Assembly (NCBI GenBank): GCA_021234155.1 | Contig: JAJEKV010000052.1 | Location: 6,807,358 to 6,871,357 of the forward strand | Direction: 5' to 3' | From: Isoetes taiwanensis | Taxonomy: Eukaryota > Streptophyta > Lycopodiopsida > Isoetales > Isoetaceae | DNA: 64,000 nt | Shown here: positions 21,018 through 32,364 of the stretch, in pieces | How positions within the stretch are numbered: the first letter of the stretch is position 1 | Layout of the letters: every line of letters begins with the position of its first letter | The notes under the pieces: generated by a model | Databases searched by the model: none | What the model saw: the letters and a program-made list of their open reading frames with translations, nothing else | Told to the model about the DNA's origin: nothing | Position numbers and translations under genes: made by a program

Positions 21018-24000
21018 GCTTTTATTTAATTTTATCAAGATATATATACCTTATGCCGGGAATTAACATTGTATAGATATGACATTGCTCATCTATGAAG
21101 CATGATTCTCTAGCTGACACTAAATGATGTATCAGAAGTGGGTTTCTACTTAAACACAAATGGCAATTGGTTGTCTTAATTGCAACAAAATGCACGAACT
21201 TCTATTGAACTATAATACCAAGAGAAAATTCCTCTTACTTGGCACATGCTTGAAGCTGATACCAAATAATGTAGCTGAATATAGTTGTCTTTATTTCATA
21301 TTTCAATAGCCATATGTGCCTACCAGAACTCCTAGTCATAACTGTAACAATAACAATAACCAAATTATATCAGCACATATTGGGACACTATTAATGTTGT
21401 GGTAAAAACATATAACATCGTTGACATGACCGCCCTTCCCACAACATTTAAATGGCACACATATACTTGCACACTAATAAGATCATCATATTAGCACTCT
21501 CAAGACCATAAGATCATCATATTAGCACTCTGGAGACTAGTCAGAAGAAGTAGACAAGACTCATATGCAAATCACAAGAATGGTGTCACAACCAAAACTG
21601 ACTTACAGCAAAATGTTGGTGGACCATTTAATATCATCTATGATTCAACCACTTTATCCATGTATTAGAAGATCCTTAATGAAACCACAGAATTAGGACT
21701 TAAAATCAAGGAACAGATATTGTGTGTTGCCTTTCTTTATTCTGCATTGGTAACATCTAAGAACAATATGTAAATGATTAAGTCAGAAATATCAACTACA
21801 TGGTTTAATCTTATCATACCGTACCACCGTGTTTAAATTGCAGAAGATGCAGAACATGTAGAACATTGTGAGGTTCGTAACATCAATGACTAATAGCAAC
21901 AGAGCCAAGAATCTACTATGCTGCTCAATCTTATCATAAGTACTTCTATATTGTAGTATGGCTCAATACAAGCAATGCATAGGAGTTCCTTAATTCCTTA
22001 AAACAAAACTTACCACATCAATACTTAAATCAGAGTTTTGACTCAGAGCTTTGTACAGTAGAAATTCCTTTCCTCTTCCAAGGTATCCGTGAAGATCTTT
22101 GGTTCAGTTAATTGAGTGGCATAATAGGTCCATCAAAGATTCACACAAAATCGTCAAGCAAAATGTTTCTTTACTTGAAATAATCCATCTAAAGCAACTG
22201 CAGTGATTTGGTTCTCTACGTTCTGAGTTGCCTGTAAAAATCAAATAGTAAGCCATGAAGAATATGTGCTTTGATAAACAGCTACAAGCTTTTGTATGAA
22301 AGCTTACCTATTCTCGTTGGAGCAATTACTACTGACATAAGGAGACCTTGAGGTTCAAAATTAATAAGAGCATCTGTCCGTATTGAAGGTGAATTGGCTC
22401 ACCTACTTCAACTGTTACAAATCGGCGAATGGCAAAATGTCTACTGTTAAAGAGATTCCATCTTTACACCTTTCGAAAAAACAATGCACAACCATGGTGG
22501 ATGCAGATCTGCTTCTGGATCTTGCATTTCGGTTCAGCAGTTCGCCCCTTTTTGGGTGACCCTTTGGAGAAAAAATCTAGTGTATTAATTAGTGCCATCG
22601 CGACTCTCGAGCTAGAATCCATGCGAATGCACTATTTTTGGATTTGACCAGTTTTAGGCTCTGGATTCGTCATATTCATTGATAGATAATATGAGATCAT
22701 ATTTTAGCCACATTTTTGCTTGAATTCTATAGCTAGTTGTTGAAATTGCACTGTTGTGTCTGAAAGGTACTACCATCTGCAATTGGCTACTTTAGGAGAG
22801 AGTACTGAGGGTTATAATTTAACCCACATAGCTAGCTGCAGAAGAATCTAGCAGGCCAGTTCCTCTAGAAACAAAATTTGCAGTTTTTCTATGGTCAGTA
22901 CCCAGCTTCACAATAGGTTGAGCTAAAACAAGACATATTTAATTAGTTTCAAAGTGGATACATATAAAATTTGCATTGGTGCCCGGCTGCAGGCATAACG
23001 TTGGATTATTATTTACAAGAAATGTATCGTCTTTAGTTCAAACCTGTGCAGTTGAACCCACTATTAACGTCCAATGTTTGACAATACAATGCCCGCTTAA
23101 ATAAGAGAACACATTCATTATTTAAATAAGAGTAATCTATCTGCTAGATACATAAAAATTGCAAGCAAATAATAATAGATCAAAGTAGAGATCGACCCTC
23201 TAAGATCAATTTATAGTTGGGCTAGAGAATTTCCATTTGAGCCTTTAATAGACGGGTTTGTAAAAGCAGGGGTTTTCAGAAAAGGAGGATGATTTTGGTT
23301 GACAACACACTTGAGAAAGTTCTGATTTGTTAGTATTTATAGAGAGTGCAACTCTTGATTGATGTTTGAATTATAATAGCGTGGCATGGATAAAGTGTTC
23401 ATTTGCTCTTCCTCTTCCCGATATTCAATATGCTTCAAGTCTTCGTGAATTAATTTCTAAAACTCCTTATACTCGTCCCTAATGGCGGCACCACACTTAA
23501 TATATTTTAGCACCTGATGTGTAAAGTGATTGTGAATTAATAAGGAAATATAAACGTAAATGTGAACACCAATTGGCACCAACATTATTATCCAAAATCA
23601 AGCCTATGAACAAATGGGGGAAATGGATGAGATTGTTCTCCACGAGACACATTATAATGTACTCTTTCAGCATCTAAAGCTTGACATTTCTTAGCATCTT
23701 CGATTTTAGATACCAAATATGAATTTTAAGAAGCTAAAAGCGCTTTCATCCTTTGTCTCCTAAATTATGTAACAAAGGTGAAAACTTGCACAATGTTAAC
23801 ACATGGAAGCTGCATAATTTTCATACTCTCCAATATGGGTCAAAAACCTTTTTGAATAATAAATTGGGCAATCACGAAATAAGGAATATCATTTTCATAT
23901 GAATATCATGCTTAAGAGGCTCCAATCTACATGCTTTATGATCTGCATGTACATTGTCAAAAAATCCTTCAAGCAGCGGCCCTAGAGATGATGGCTTGCC

Positions 24001-24846
24001 GCTGATAGGATCCTTGCTGTTTTCTAGCTTCAATCCAGGTGCATCACTCACAGCTCTCTTCTCATTGATTGAGTGTTGCATCAATGGACCTGTTGAAGGA
24101 TACAATATCTCCAGGGCTGATAGGACCGACAGCTACTTATGTATTTACTTTTGAGATAAACGAAGGATTATTAGGAACTTTTGATCCAGTTAAATATCGA
24201 AGTCCAAAGTTTAAACATTTGGCAAATTTAAACATTTGATTAGAACCTGTACGCACTCGTTTGGTATTATTATCATCAAAAAAAATAGAGGAAAGGGTTG
24301 ATGTATATTGCTAACTTGGTGACACTTGAAGTGAATTTGTAGAGCTTTTCGTATTAGAGACACCCAATGCTTTGCACGCACCTTCATGCCTTCTATAGCC
24401 TGCAAATGCTCTAGTGATATGGGCCTCCTCTCAATGGAGTTATGCTTTGCATTTGCATAATTTAATATTATGAAGCAAGAGTAAACTAGAAAGTAACATC
24501 TTTATGCTGTCATGATGTGATATGAACAGTCCACAAGACTTCAAAATTAACTAAATTGCAAATTTTGCATACATGTTGTGTGTCGTTATGCCTGCCACAG
24601 CATGAGCATGTGAGCATATGCTCATTAGGAACTCTGAAGAGTCATGAAGCTAGATTAGCAAGTGCAATAACATCAACCGAATCTTATTTAAAATAATGTC
24701 CTAAATTCTGGCAGCCTTCCACATAGCATCTCCTGGCCTAAATAACACATGGGTCTATCTTTTATTTTCCATTGTCCTAGAGAAAAACCTAAACTTCTCT
24801 TCGCGAATATCATGCAACTTGCAAAGTAGAATGAACATATAAATCA
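21018..24846. other. No gene recognised
   Basis: AT-rich sequence without a convincing gene. A 72-codon plus-strand frame at 22429-22647 and a 77-codon minus-strand frame at 23872-24105 (LKLENSKDPISGKPSSLGPL) are open, but I recognise neither. The second has a protein-like composition and might be an old exon. No terminal repeats or tandem arrays were seen. Confidence 0.4.
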
Positions 24847-24884
24847 TATGTAGCACAATAACAGGGGTTCCAGGGGGATTTGAT
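24847..24884 (+). repeat. SINE-like unit 1, left piece
   Basis: TATGTAGCACAATAACAGGG to GGGATTTGAT, the first 38 bp of the 436-bp unit. It is separated from the rest of its unit (27273-27664) by LINE 1. Confidence 0.85.
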
Positions 24885-24910
24885 TTTTTTTTTTTTTAAT
24901 TTATTTATGT

Positions 24911-25800
24911 CTATTGCTCTCTTGGGCCTTGGGAGGCCATGGAGCCCAAAAACAATGAGTAAAAATCATGTGCTTGTATACCATAGCTCTCTCTTATATG
25001 TGCATAAGCCGAACATTGCAAGAGTGCATGACACTCATCTTCTACACTTCCAGATGAACATAATTTGCAGATTCTTACTTCAGCAGGGATCCTGAACCAT
25101 CTCCCAGTTTCAATCTCCAATCTGTGTGAACTCGTTCTGTACCAGGCAATAATCTGCTTATGTGATCTGGAGATATCCGAATTTAGATATCCCTGACTTC
25201 TGTATTCTGTGAGATGATTAATATTCATCTTATACTGCATCATCCGACTGCCTGGATTCAACCATAAGCGTTCAAGTGCCAGCTTTTCCAAAAGGGCTCT
25301 TGCATCTGTTTTATTACTCGGCCAATTCAGATCTGACAGACCTCATTCACTCGCCCAGCTTCGTAAATCTTTCATCCACCCCGATTGTTCTGAGCTATGC
25401 ATGGCTTGGAAAGAAAGGCGTTCTGACGTTTGTTCTTTAAGTCTATTCACGAAATTCACTGAGTGGAACAACGCTTCAATCTCAAGTGGAAGCATCCCAG
25501 CTTCTGCTAGCATGATGGCATAGGGAGTCTGGGCTTTTATCCCAACGCAGCCTTATTGCATCCTGCAAGCATGCTGTACAGTGCTGCTTTTCCTCCTGCA
25601 ACCCTTCTCTTCACACAGTCCTTCCAGTTGTATTTTGCCGAGAAACCAATGCCAAGGTACTTGTAGCACTCTACTGTCTCTAATTCCTGTCCTTGATAAG
25701 TGAATTTTGGTCTATCTCTCGTTCCAAACACCATGATCTTGGATTTTGAAATGTTTACCTTCATTTGTTTTGCTGCACAAAATGATTCTAGGCTGTCCAA
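24911..25800 (-). pseudogene. LINE 1 ORF2, C-terminal part
   Basis: 25537-25800 carries the palm/thumb segment AAKQMKVNISKSKIMVFGT and ECYKYLGIGFSAKYNWKDCV. Further down come MLAEAGMLPLEIEALF-like text and, at 24911-25291, TSSHRLEIETGRWFRIPAE with RICKLCSSGSVEDECHALLQ, a C-terminal zinc-type motif shared with LINE 2 and LINE 3. The frame is broken near 25300-25530. Confidence 0.88.
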
Positions 25801-25839
25801 ATGTTCTCAGTAATACGTCTTCTTACTTCTTTGTCGACA

Positions 25840-27272
25840 CCACATCGTCAGCATACAACAGAAGTTGAATGATGTATGCACCTAGTTTTGTACCTGCAAC
25901 TGACTATGCCTTCAACCAGTCCTCCAATTCATCAATGAAGATCCCAAACAAGGTTAGAGACAATGGGCAGCCTTGTTGAACGCCAATTGTACTCTTCACT
26001 TCCGTGTGCATTTCATGTGAGAGTTTGATCAGCACTTCTGAGTAGAGTTGGGAAACGGCCTCTCTGATCTCATGTGGGACTCCTATTTGGGCCATTCTTT
26101 CACCTAATCCACTCCTGGGGACCGTATCAAATGCTTTAGCAAAATCAATGAAAGCAATATAGAGCGCTGCATTTGGAAATTTGGCCTTTTCTATGAGCAC
26201 ACGAAAAGTGAGCGCATGGTCCAAGGTGCTATGCCTTCTCCTGAATCCTGCCTGACAATGAGAGTGCTTACCATTATCTTCTGCCCAAGAGCTCAATCTG
26301 TTTTCCAGCAGACTGCCCAGCACTTTTGCAAATGTGCTTCCTATTAAAATGGTTCTGTAATTGGTCACTATTTTTCGATCTCCAGTTTTGTGGATGGGAT
26401 GAACCCGATTTATCTTCCAGCTTTTCGGCAGACCTTGTGCAACACTACTGTTAAGCAGGCGTGTAAGGATAGAGAGCGTATGTTCTCCTCCCCATTTGGG
26501 AAGCTCGATACACAGACCATCAATATCATAGGCTTTATTATTAGCCATCTCTTCTAAAGTCTCTTTAACTTCTATTTCTGTAAACAAATCTGTGCCATGT
26601 GCCATGATCGACATGCTTTCTGCTCCACTTAGTTCATAAATATCCCTCACTAAATTTAGCAATGCACTTTCATCCAAGATCACCTTTTCTAATTTACCTT
26701 TTAGTGTGCTCCAGAAGGATCTCGGCTCCTGCTTGAATTGCTCTATCAGAGCTGCCTGTTTGTGCTTATAGAAGGCTCGCTTTTTCCCTCGGATGAGTTG
26801 CTTGTACCATTTAGGCTTGCGAACACAGTTACTTGGCAATCGCTTTCTCGCTTCTGTGCACTCTGAGTCCCACCAAGCATTACAAGGTTTCCCTTGTAGG
26901 TGTTGTTTAGAGAAACCAAACACCTTTCTACCAGCATGGAGCAACATGCTTGTGAATTGATGTGCGTCTTCAACAAGATCACCCGACCACTTGGCATTGA
27001 CGACCAACTCCTCTATGCACTCTCCATATGCCTTACGAGCATCGGATTTTACTTTTAACTTTGAGTTAAAGCGTGGTTGCTGTAGGTCTACCTTTGCTTG
27101 CAGCTTAAGCACAATGTGCAATGGCATATGATCTGATTCTGGCATTTGAATTCCTACTGAGCAATCCTCAATGAGGTCCAGATTTCTCGCAAGGAGATAA
27201 TCCACCGTGCTTTGCCCTGTATGATTATGGAAAGTAAACTTGCCTGAATGTGGGAATTTATTCACTAAATGA
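25840..27272 (-). pseudogene. LINE 1 ORF2: endonuclease end and reverse transcriptase
   Basis: The long open frame ends at 25904 and covers over 450 codons. It starts in the C-terminal part of an APE-type endonuclease (TVDYLLARNLDLIEDC and PESDHMPLHIVL, with the catalytic SDH). The reverse transcriptase follows: VHPIHKTGDRKIVTNYRTIL, QAGFRRRHSTLDHALTFRVL, the first catalytic Asp in YIAFIDFAKAFDTVPRS and GVQQGCPLSLTLFGIFIDEL. After a frameshift near 25900 the active site LLLYADDV appears at about 25843-25866. The extension of the frame from 27272 to 27307 is SINE-like repeat, not LINE. Confidence 0.92.
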
Positions 27273-27664
27273 ATGTAAAAATAACAATTTCTGAAACCAT
27301 AGACCATATATCCCTAAAACAATTGAATGGGTAATTATAAAAAAAAAAAATAGATTCAAGATAAAAATAACCATATTAGCTCACTGGATATATTTGTTAA
27401 AGTAGTCTTATTAGGGCATTGAGTTATTTTGGTAGAGGTTCGAGCCCCTGTATTTCATATTCTAAAATATTAAGCAATGTCGTATAAGGATTCGGTATTC
27501 CCTCAAAACCTTAGGTGAAGTCGTATTTCAAATTTTAAAATCCTAGACTCCTCCAATCATAAATGACCATAAGCGAAACGAGAGGTGCGCAGAGGCCTCA
27601 ACATACGATTTGGGTCGTAGGATCGCCGACGACTGTGGTATTCCAGGGTGCACCTCGTTTAGAA
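27273..27664 (+). repeat. SINE-like unit 1, right piece
   Basis: It resumes with ATGTAAAAATAACAATTTC, passes a poly(A) run (27340-27351), then a tRNA-like head: A box TAGCTCACTGG at 27377-27387 and B box GGTTCGAGCCC at 27437-27447. It ends where unit 2 starts with TATGTAGCAC. Confidence 0.88.
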
Positions 27665-28100
27665 TATGTAGCACAATAACAGGCAATTCCAAGGGGATTT
27701 GATATGGATGTAAGGATAACAATTTCTGAAACCATAGGCCATATATCCCTAAAACAATTGAATGGGTAATTATAAAAAAAAAACTAGATTCAAGATAAAA
27801 ATAACCATATTAGCTCACTGGGTATATTGGTTAAAGTAGTCTTATTAGGGCATTGAGTTATTTTGGTAGAGGTTCGAGCCCCTGTATTTCATATTCTAAA
27901 ATCTTAAGCAAAGCCGTATAGACATTTCGTATTTCCTCAAAACTTTAGGCAAAGTCGTATTTCAAATTTTAAAATCATAGGCGCCTCCAATCATGAATGA
28001 TTATAAGTGAACAAGAATGCCTAGAGGCTCTAACATATGATCTGGGTCGTAGGAACGCCGGACCCGATGATGTGGTATTCCAGGTGCACCTCATTTAGAA
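27665..28100 (+). repeat. SINE-like unit 2, complete (436 bp)
   Basis: The only uninterrupted copy. Poly(A) at about 27773-27783, A box 27811-27821, B box 27871-27881, both fitting Pol III internal promoter consensus. The A to B start spacing is 60 bp, somewhat longer than in most tRNAs. It shares no obvious reading frame with the LINEs. Confidence 0.88.
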
Positions 28101-28195
28101 TATGTAGCACAATAATAGGGGTTCCAGGGGGATTTTGATATGGATGTAAAAATAACAATTTCTGAAATATATCCCTAAAACAATTGAATGGGTTG

Positions 28196-28226
<31 letters not shown>

Positions 28227-28359
28227 AACTATAGATTCAAGATAAAAATAATCACATTAACTCACTGAATATATTGGTTAAAGTAGTCTTATTAGGATAT
28301 TGAATTATTTTGGTAGAGGTTCGAGCCCTGTATTTTATATTCTAAAATATTAAGCAAAT
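28101..28359 (+). repeat. SINE-like unit 3, left piece
   Basis: Includes an A26-A28 run near 28201-28228, a weaker A box (TAACTCACTGA, 28258-28268) and B box at 28318-28328. It is cut after TTAAGCAAA by LINE 2. Confidence 0.88.
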
Positions 28360-28360
28360 C

Positions 28361-28412
<52 letters not shown>

Positions 28413-30300
28413 GTATTAATATTAATATTAATCTTGCCTCGAGTTGACCCTTAGGGCCATGAGGCATCATTTACAATGAGATGTTCTCCAATTTCAATAT
28501 AAGAGCTCGATGTCTTTCAACATCTAGCATAAATTTACCCAATTGATTTGGGTCCCTTTGTAACAAATCATAAAAGGAAGTCTCAGTTATACCATGCCTC
28601 TGTCTTATGCTCCTGTATTGGCTACAAAAAAGAAATGTATATGATTCGTCTTCCACCTGGTCTTCATCGCAGCACCTACAAATGCGCTCTTCTCTTGGAA
28701 TTTGGTTCCATCTACCTGTCTCCACTTTTCGTCTATGAGAGCTCGTGTGATATGTAGCAATTACCCTCCTTATCCACAATGCTTTCAATTTCTGCAGATA
28801 ATCCTGCTCCGTGTAGATTATCATTAGATTGATTTCAGCTCTATAAAAATCAAGTCATGTGCTATGCTTTTGGCACATCCTCTCAACAAACTTGAGCTGC
28901 ACCAAATCTCGGATTCCTTCCTCTGAATCTGGCCAGTCTGCTTCTGAGATCCCCCACCTTTCCATCCATTTAACCACATCATACATCCAACCTTTTTCTC
29001 GTGTTAGATTAGCTTCTACCTTTGGGAGTCTCACATCATCAAGTTGCCGTAGTCTAGCCACATAAGCCAAAGTTTGACATAATGCTTCTGCCTCTAATGG
29101 CAGCATCCCTGCCTCAGCTAATAGGATTTCATATTGTATCGATCTTTTGATGACCCCTAATTCCTCCTGCAAAATTAGTTTGAGCACGCTCTCCACTCTT
29201 GCCCAAAGCCTTAAAGATAAGGACGGCCCCCAAATTTGGGATCCATACAACGTCACTGTTTGTACTAAAGTTCTAAACAACATTCTTTTCATATGCCAAG
29301 ACTGCAAAGATGCCTTGTGACATCGTATGAGCATGTTGTACAATGTCGTCTTCCCTATTGCTACTCTGTTTTTGACACAACGCTTCCAATTATAATTGGA
29401 GCACAATTCAATCCCCAGATATTTATAGTGATCCACAATCTCAACTGGTAGATTTTTGTATCTAAAACAAGGTCTATTTATAGTCACAAAGACCATGCAT
29501 TTGGTCTTCTTCATATTTACACTCATTTTCTTATCATCACAAAAAATGCTCAAATTGTCTAAATGTTGATGTAAACCTTCTTGAGAATCTGACAACAACA
29601 CTATATCATCTGCATATAATAGTAATTGAATTATGTACCTTTCCAGCGTGGTACCTGCCTCGCCTATGGCCTGTAGCCAATCTTCTAGCTCATCTATAAA
29701 CATCCTGAATACTGTTGGAGACAAGGGGCATCCTTGCTTGACTCCAATCGTGCTATGTATCTCCTCAGGCATATGAACTGATAATCTGACCAACACTTCC
29801 TCATACAATTTCGCTACAGCTCCCCTTAAAGCACTCGGACCCCAATTCTTTCCATCCTAGCCCCTAGCTCATATCTGGGAACAGTGTCAAATGCTTTGGA
29901 AAAGTCTACGTAAGCTACATATAATGCCTTCCTTGGGCCCTTAGCTTGTTCAATCAATGTCCTCATTGTCAAGATATGATCTAGTGTGTTATGCTTTCTC
30001 CTAAAACCCACTTGGCCTTTTGCTCTTTTCCCATTAGTCTCAGCCCAGTTACTAAGTTTGTGCTCCAACAAAGCTCCCAAAAGCTTAGAGAAAACACTTC
30101 CAACCATGATTGTGCGATAGTTCTTGACCTCATGCGTGCTGCCTGCATTGTGTATCAGTACAACCCTACATGTGCGCCAATCTTTTGGGAGGCCCTCTTT
30201 AATAGCTCTATTCATCATATCTGTAAGCTTGTACCACAATTTTTCTCCACCCCACTTCAATAATTCTGCTGTTAGCCCCTCTAAGGCTGTGCTTTTCCAT
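28360..30300 (-). mobile_element. LINE 2, same clade as LINE 1, 5'-truncated
   Basis: Minus-strand LINE in SINE-like unit 3. Its 3' tail is a (TTA)n microsatellite (28362-28411 as AAT repeats on +) rather than poly(A). It contains most of the reverse transcriptase and the C-terminal Cys/His domain. Confidence 0.92.
28471..30300 (-). pseudogene. LINE 2 ORF2
   Basis: From the 5' side: LTAELLKWGGEKLWYKL, NYRTIMVGSVFSKLLGALLE, GFRRKHNTLDHILTMRTLIE, YVAYVDFSKAFDTVPRYEL, a frameshift near 29810-29826, GVKQGCPLSPTVFRMFIDEL, the active site LLLYADDIVLLSDS (about 29605-29646), HYKYLGIELCSNYNWKRCVK and the C-terminal TSSHRRKVETGRWNQIPREE with ICRCCDEDQVEDESYTFLFC. A break near 28830-28855 separates the last part. 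One shift plus one break make it the best preserved of the three non-L1 LINEs. Confidence 0.92.
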
Positions 30301-30491
30301 ATAGAGGTTCGATATTCTCTCAAAACCTTAGGCAAAGTCGTATTTCAAATTTTAAAATCATAGGCGCCTCCAATCATAAATGACCATAAGTGAAACGAGA
30401 GGTGCCAGAGGCCTCAACATACGATTGGGGCCGTAGGATCACCGGATCCAATGACTGTGTTATTCCAGGATGCACCTCGTTTAGAATATGT
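30301..30491 (+). repeat. SINE-like unit 3, right piece
   Basis: It resumes at TATAGAGGTTCG, runs through AAAGTCGTATTTCAAATTTT and ends at TTTAGAATATGTAG, where homology to the unit stops. Confidence 0.85.
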
Positions 30492-30907
30492 AGAAATCTG
30501 GATGATTTTTTTTTTGCTTTTTGATGCATGTGCAGTTGTTTCAATGTGTTCTAGATCAGTGTAGCAGACAAAAGCTAAGCTTCCCCAACAAGTAGGAGAA
30601 ATCCCAATAGCATCAGAATTAGATGTAACTGCACCCAACGCCTTTATTGATGGTAAAAAAACTGGGACTAAAACATGATTTCTTAAGAACATAGAGAATA
30701 GAACACAATATAATAGAATAGAATAGAATAAAATAGAGTTTTTTTCATTCACGGAGACCAATTGGCCTATGGGGTCCAAACAGGAGGCGCAGCAAGCGTA
30801 TTACTGTCCGGGTTAAAAAACCTCCCTCCTTGCCCTAAAGGGTTGTTTGGGGGAAAAACCGTGACAGGAATAGACTTGCTGTCAAACTTTACAAATACAA
30901 AAATGTA

Positions 30908-32364
30908 TCAGGTAAGTGCCCGAGGGCCGAACTGATCTCGACAATCCATGATCTCTTGAATGTATGAGCCCAACCTCCGTACTGAGCTCGTGCTCAGCAT
31001 CTTATGCAGGGGCTGGCCAAGATGGACCAGCTCAGCATAGCGTATCCGAATGTCATCATAGTCCGGACAACTCTGAAGGGTGTGGCATTCGTCTTCCACA
31101 ACTCTAACTTGGCGGCGTTGACAAAGCCTCTCCTGACGCAGCTCCCCAACCCATCTCCCTGTCTCAGTCCGGAGATGATAGGCACCTGTGCAGATAGAGG
31201 CAATGTATCTGCGCTTTTTCATGGGTAGATGAGTGCGCAGGTAGCATTGCGGGTCCCGCTCCAACCTGGGATTTATGTGGCGTTGATAATGTGCCGTCTT
31301 GACCTGTTCAAGGGTGCTGGCATCCCATAGCTTACTGAGGAAGCATGCGCCAAGGTATTGTCTGAGATTGCGGTGATCTGCCTCCGTTTGCACTTGGATG
31401 CATGCACCTGTGCTCCTGCACATTCCATCTGGTTAGCCACTGAGCTCTCTTTTCCTGCCAGCAGGCTTTTAGACATTGAGGCTCCATTGCCATAGTGTAA
31501 GTGAGGTGAGGGAGACGAGTATCGTCCATGCTGATCACCTTCTGGAAATAGACGATATGCCTGTCAAGGGTCCCTCTTTGAAGAGGCAAGAAACCTATTT
31601 TGGTCTTCACCCCCAGGGCTCGTGCCAAGAAAGCTTTCTGCACCTAGACCTCGACCCCGTACAAAAGCACATATTCTACTAGCATCTTGAATAGGTGCAA
31701 TTGGTGGGGCCAATCATACAGCTCTGCCTTGTGGCTATTGTTCTCCACTGCATAGAGTGCCTTCCCAACCTGTTGCGGCTAGCAACTGGATGGAATTGTC
31801 CCAGTTCATGGTCGACGGGAACTCCATCCCCAAATATTTATAAGTAGACACCACTTCAACATTTTGGCCACGATAAGCGAGGGTTGGAGGCGTTGGCTAG
31901 CGTGCGGACGATACCAGAACTACCTTGATTTTGGCTAAGTTGACGCGCATGTCAGTCACCTGGCAAAATGTGTCCAGGGTATCGAGATGGCATTGCATGT
32001 CTGCCTGAGCGTGTGCTAGGAAATCCACATCGTCAGCGTAGATCAGCTGCCTGATGATTTGGTGTAGGAGGTGAGCCCCAGTGCCTCCATTATCAGTGAG
32101 CCATCTCTCCAGTTGATCAATATACAAGCCAAATAATGTGAGAGAGAGGGCATCCCTGGCAGACCTCGATACTGCTCTCGAATGGTTGGCCCGCTGGTTG
32201 CAGCTAGCAGGTGCATGTCTGATATAACCTGTACACCGTATTCTGCAGTTCAGCAGAAACATCTAGCTGCTGCAATCTTGCCAGCTTTTCCCGAGGCACA
32301 GTGTCAAAAGCCTTGGCGAAGTCTATGAAGCAGCAATACAGATCTTGCCGACAGTTCCTGTTGT
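30908..32364 (-). pseudogene. LINE 3 ORF2, C-terminal half
   Basis: Near 32290-32340 the minus strand gives CCFIDFAKAFDTVPR in one frame, then LSLTLFGLYIDQLERWL and QLIYADDVDFLAHAQ (31897-32262), the catalytic YADD. After more frame changes come LPHLTYTMAMEPQ-like text and the C-terminal YHLRTETGRWVGELRQERL and VVEDECHTLQSCPDYDDIRI. The second Cys of the zinc motif is altered (RLCQRRQ). Several stops make it a pseudogene. Confidence 0.85.

Larger units (their letters stand above)
24885..27272 (-). mobile_element. LINE 1 (APE-type, non-L1 clade), 5'-truncated
   Basis: Minus-strand LINE inserted in SINE-like unit 1. Its poly(A) tail is the T run at 24884-24897. It retains the end of the endonuclease, the reverse transcriptase and a C-terminal Cys/His domain. 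No clear target-site duplication is visible, but the two flanking pieces add up to one full 436-bp unit, which proves the insertion. Confidence 0.92.

Noticed and set aside
27273-27307. Extension of LINE 1 coding frame to 27307
   Set aside because: The last 12 codons are SINE-like repeat sequence, shared with units that have no LINE.
27377-27447. Functional tRNA gene suggested by A and B boxes
   Set aside because: The interval does not fold into a tRNA that I can draw, the spacing is long, and it repeats in a poly(A)-linked 436-bp unit; a SINE head fits better.
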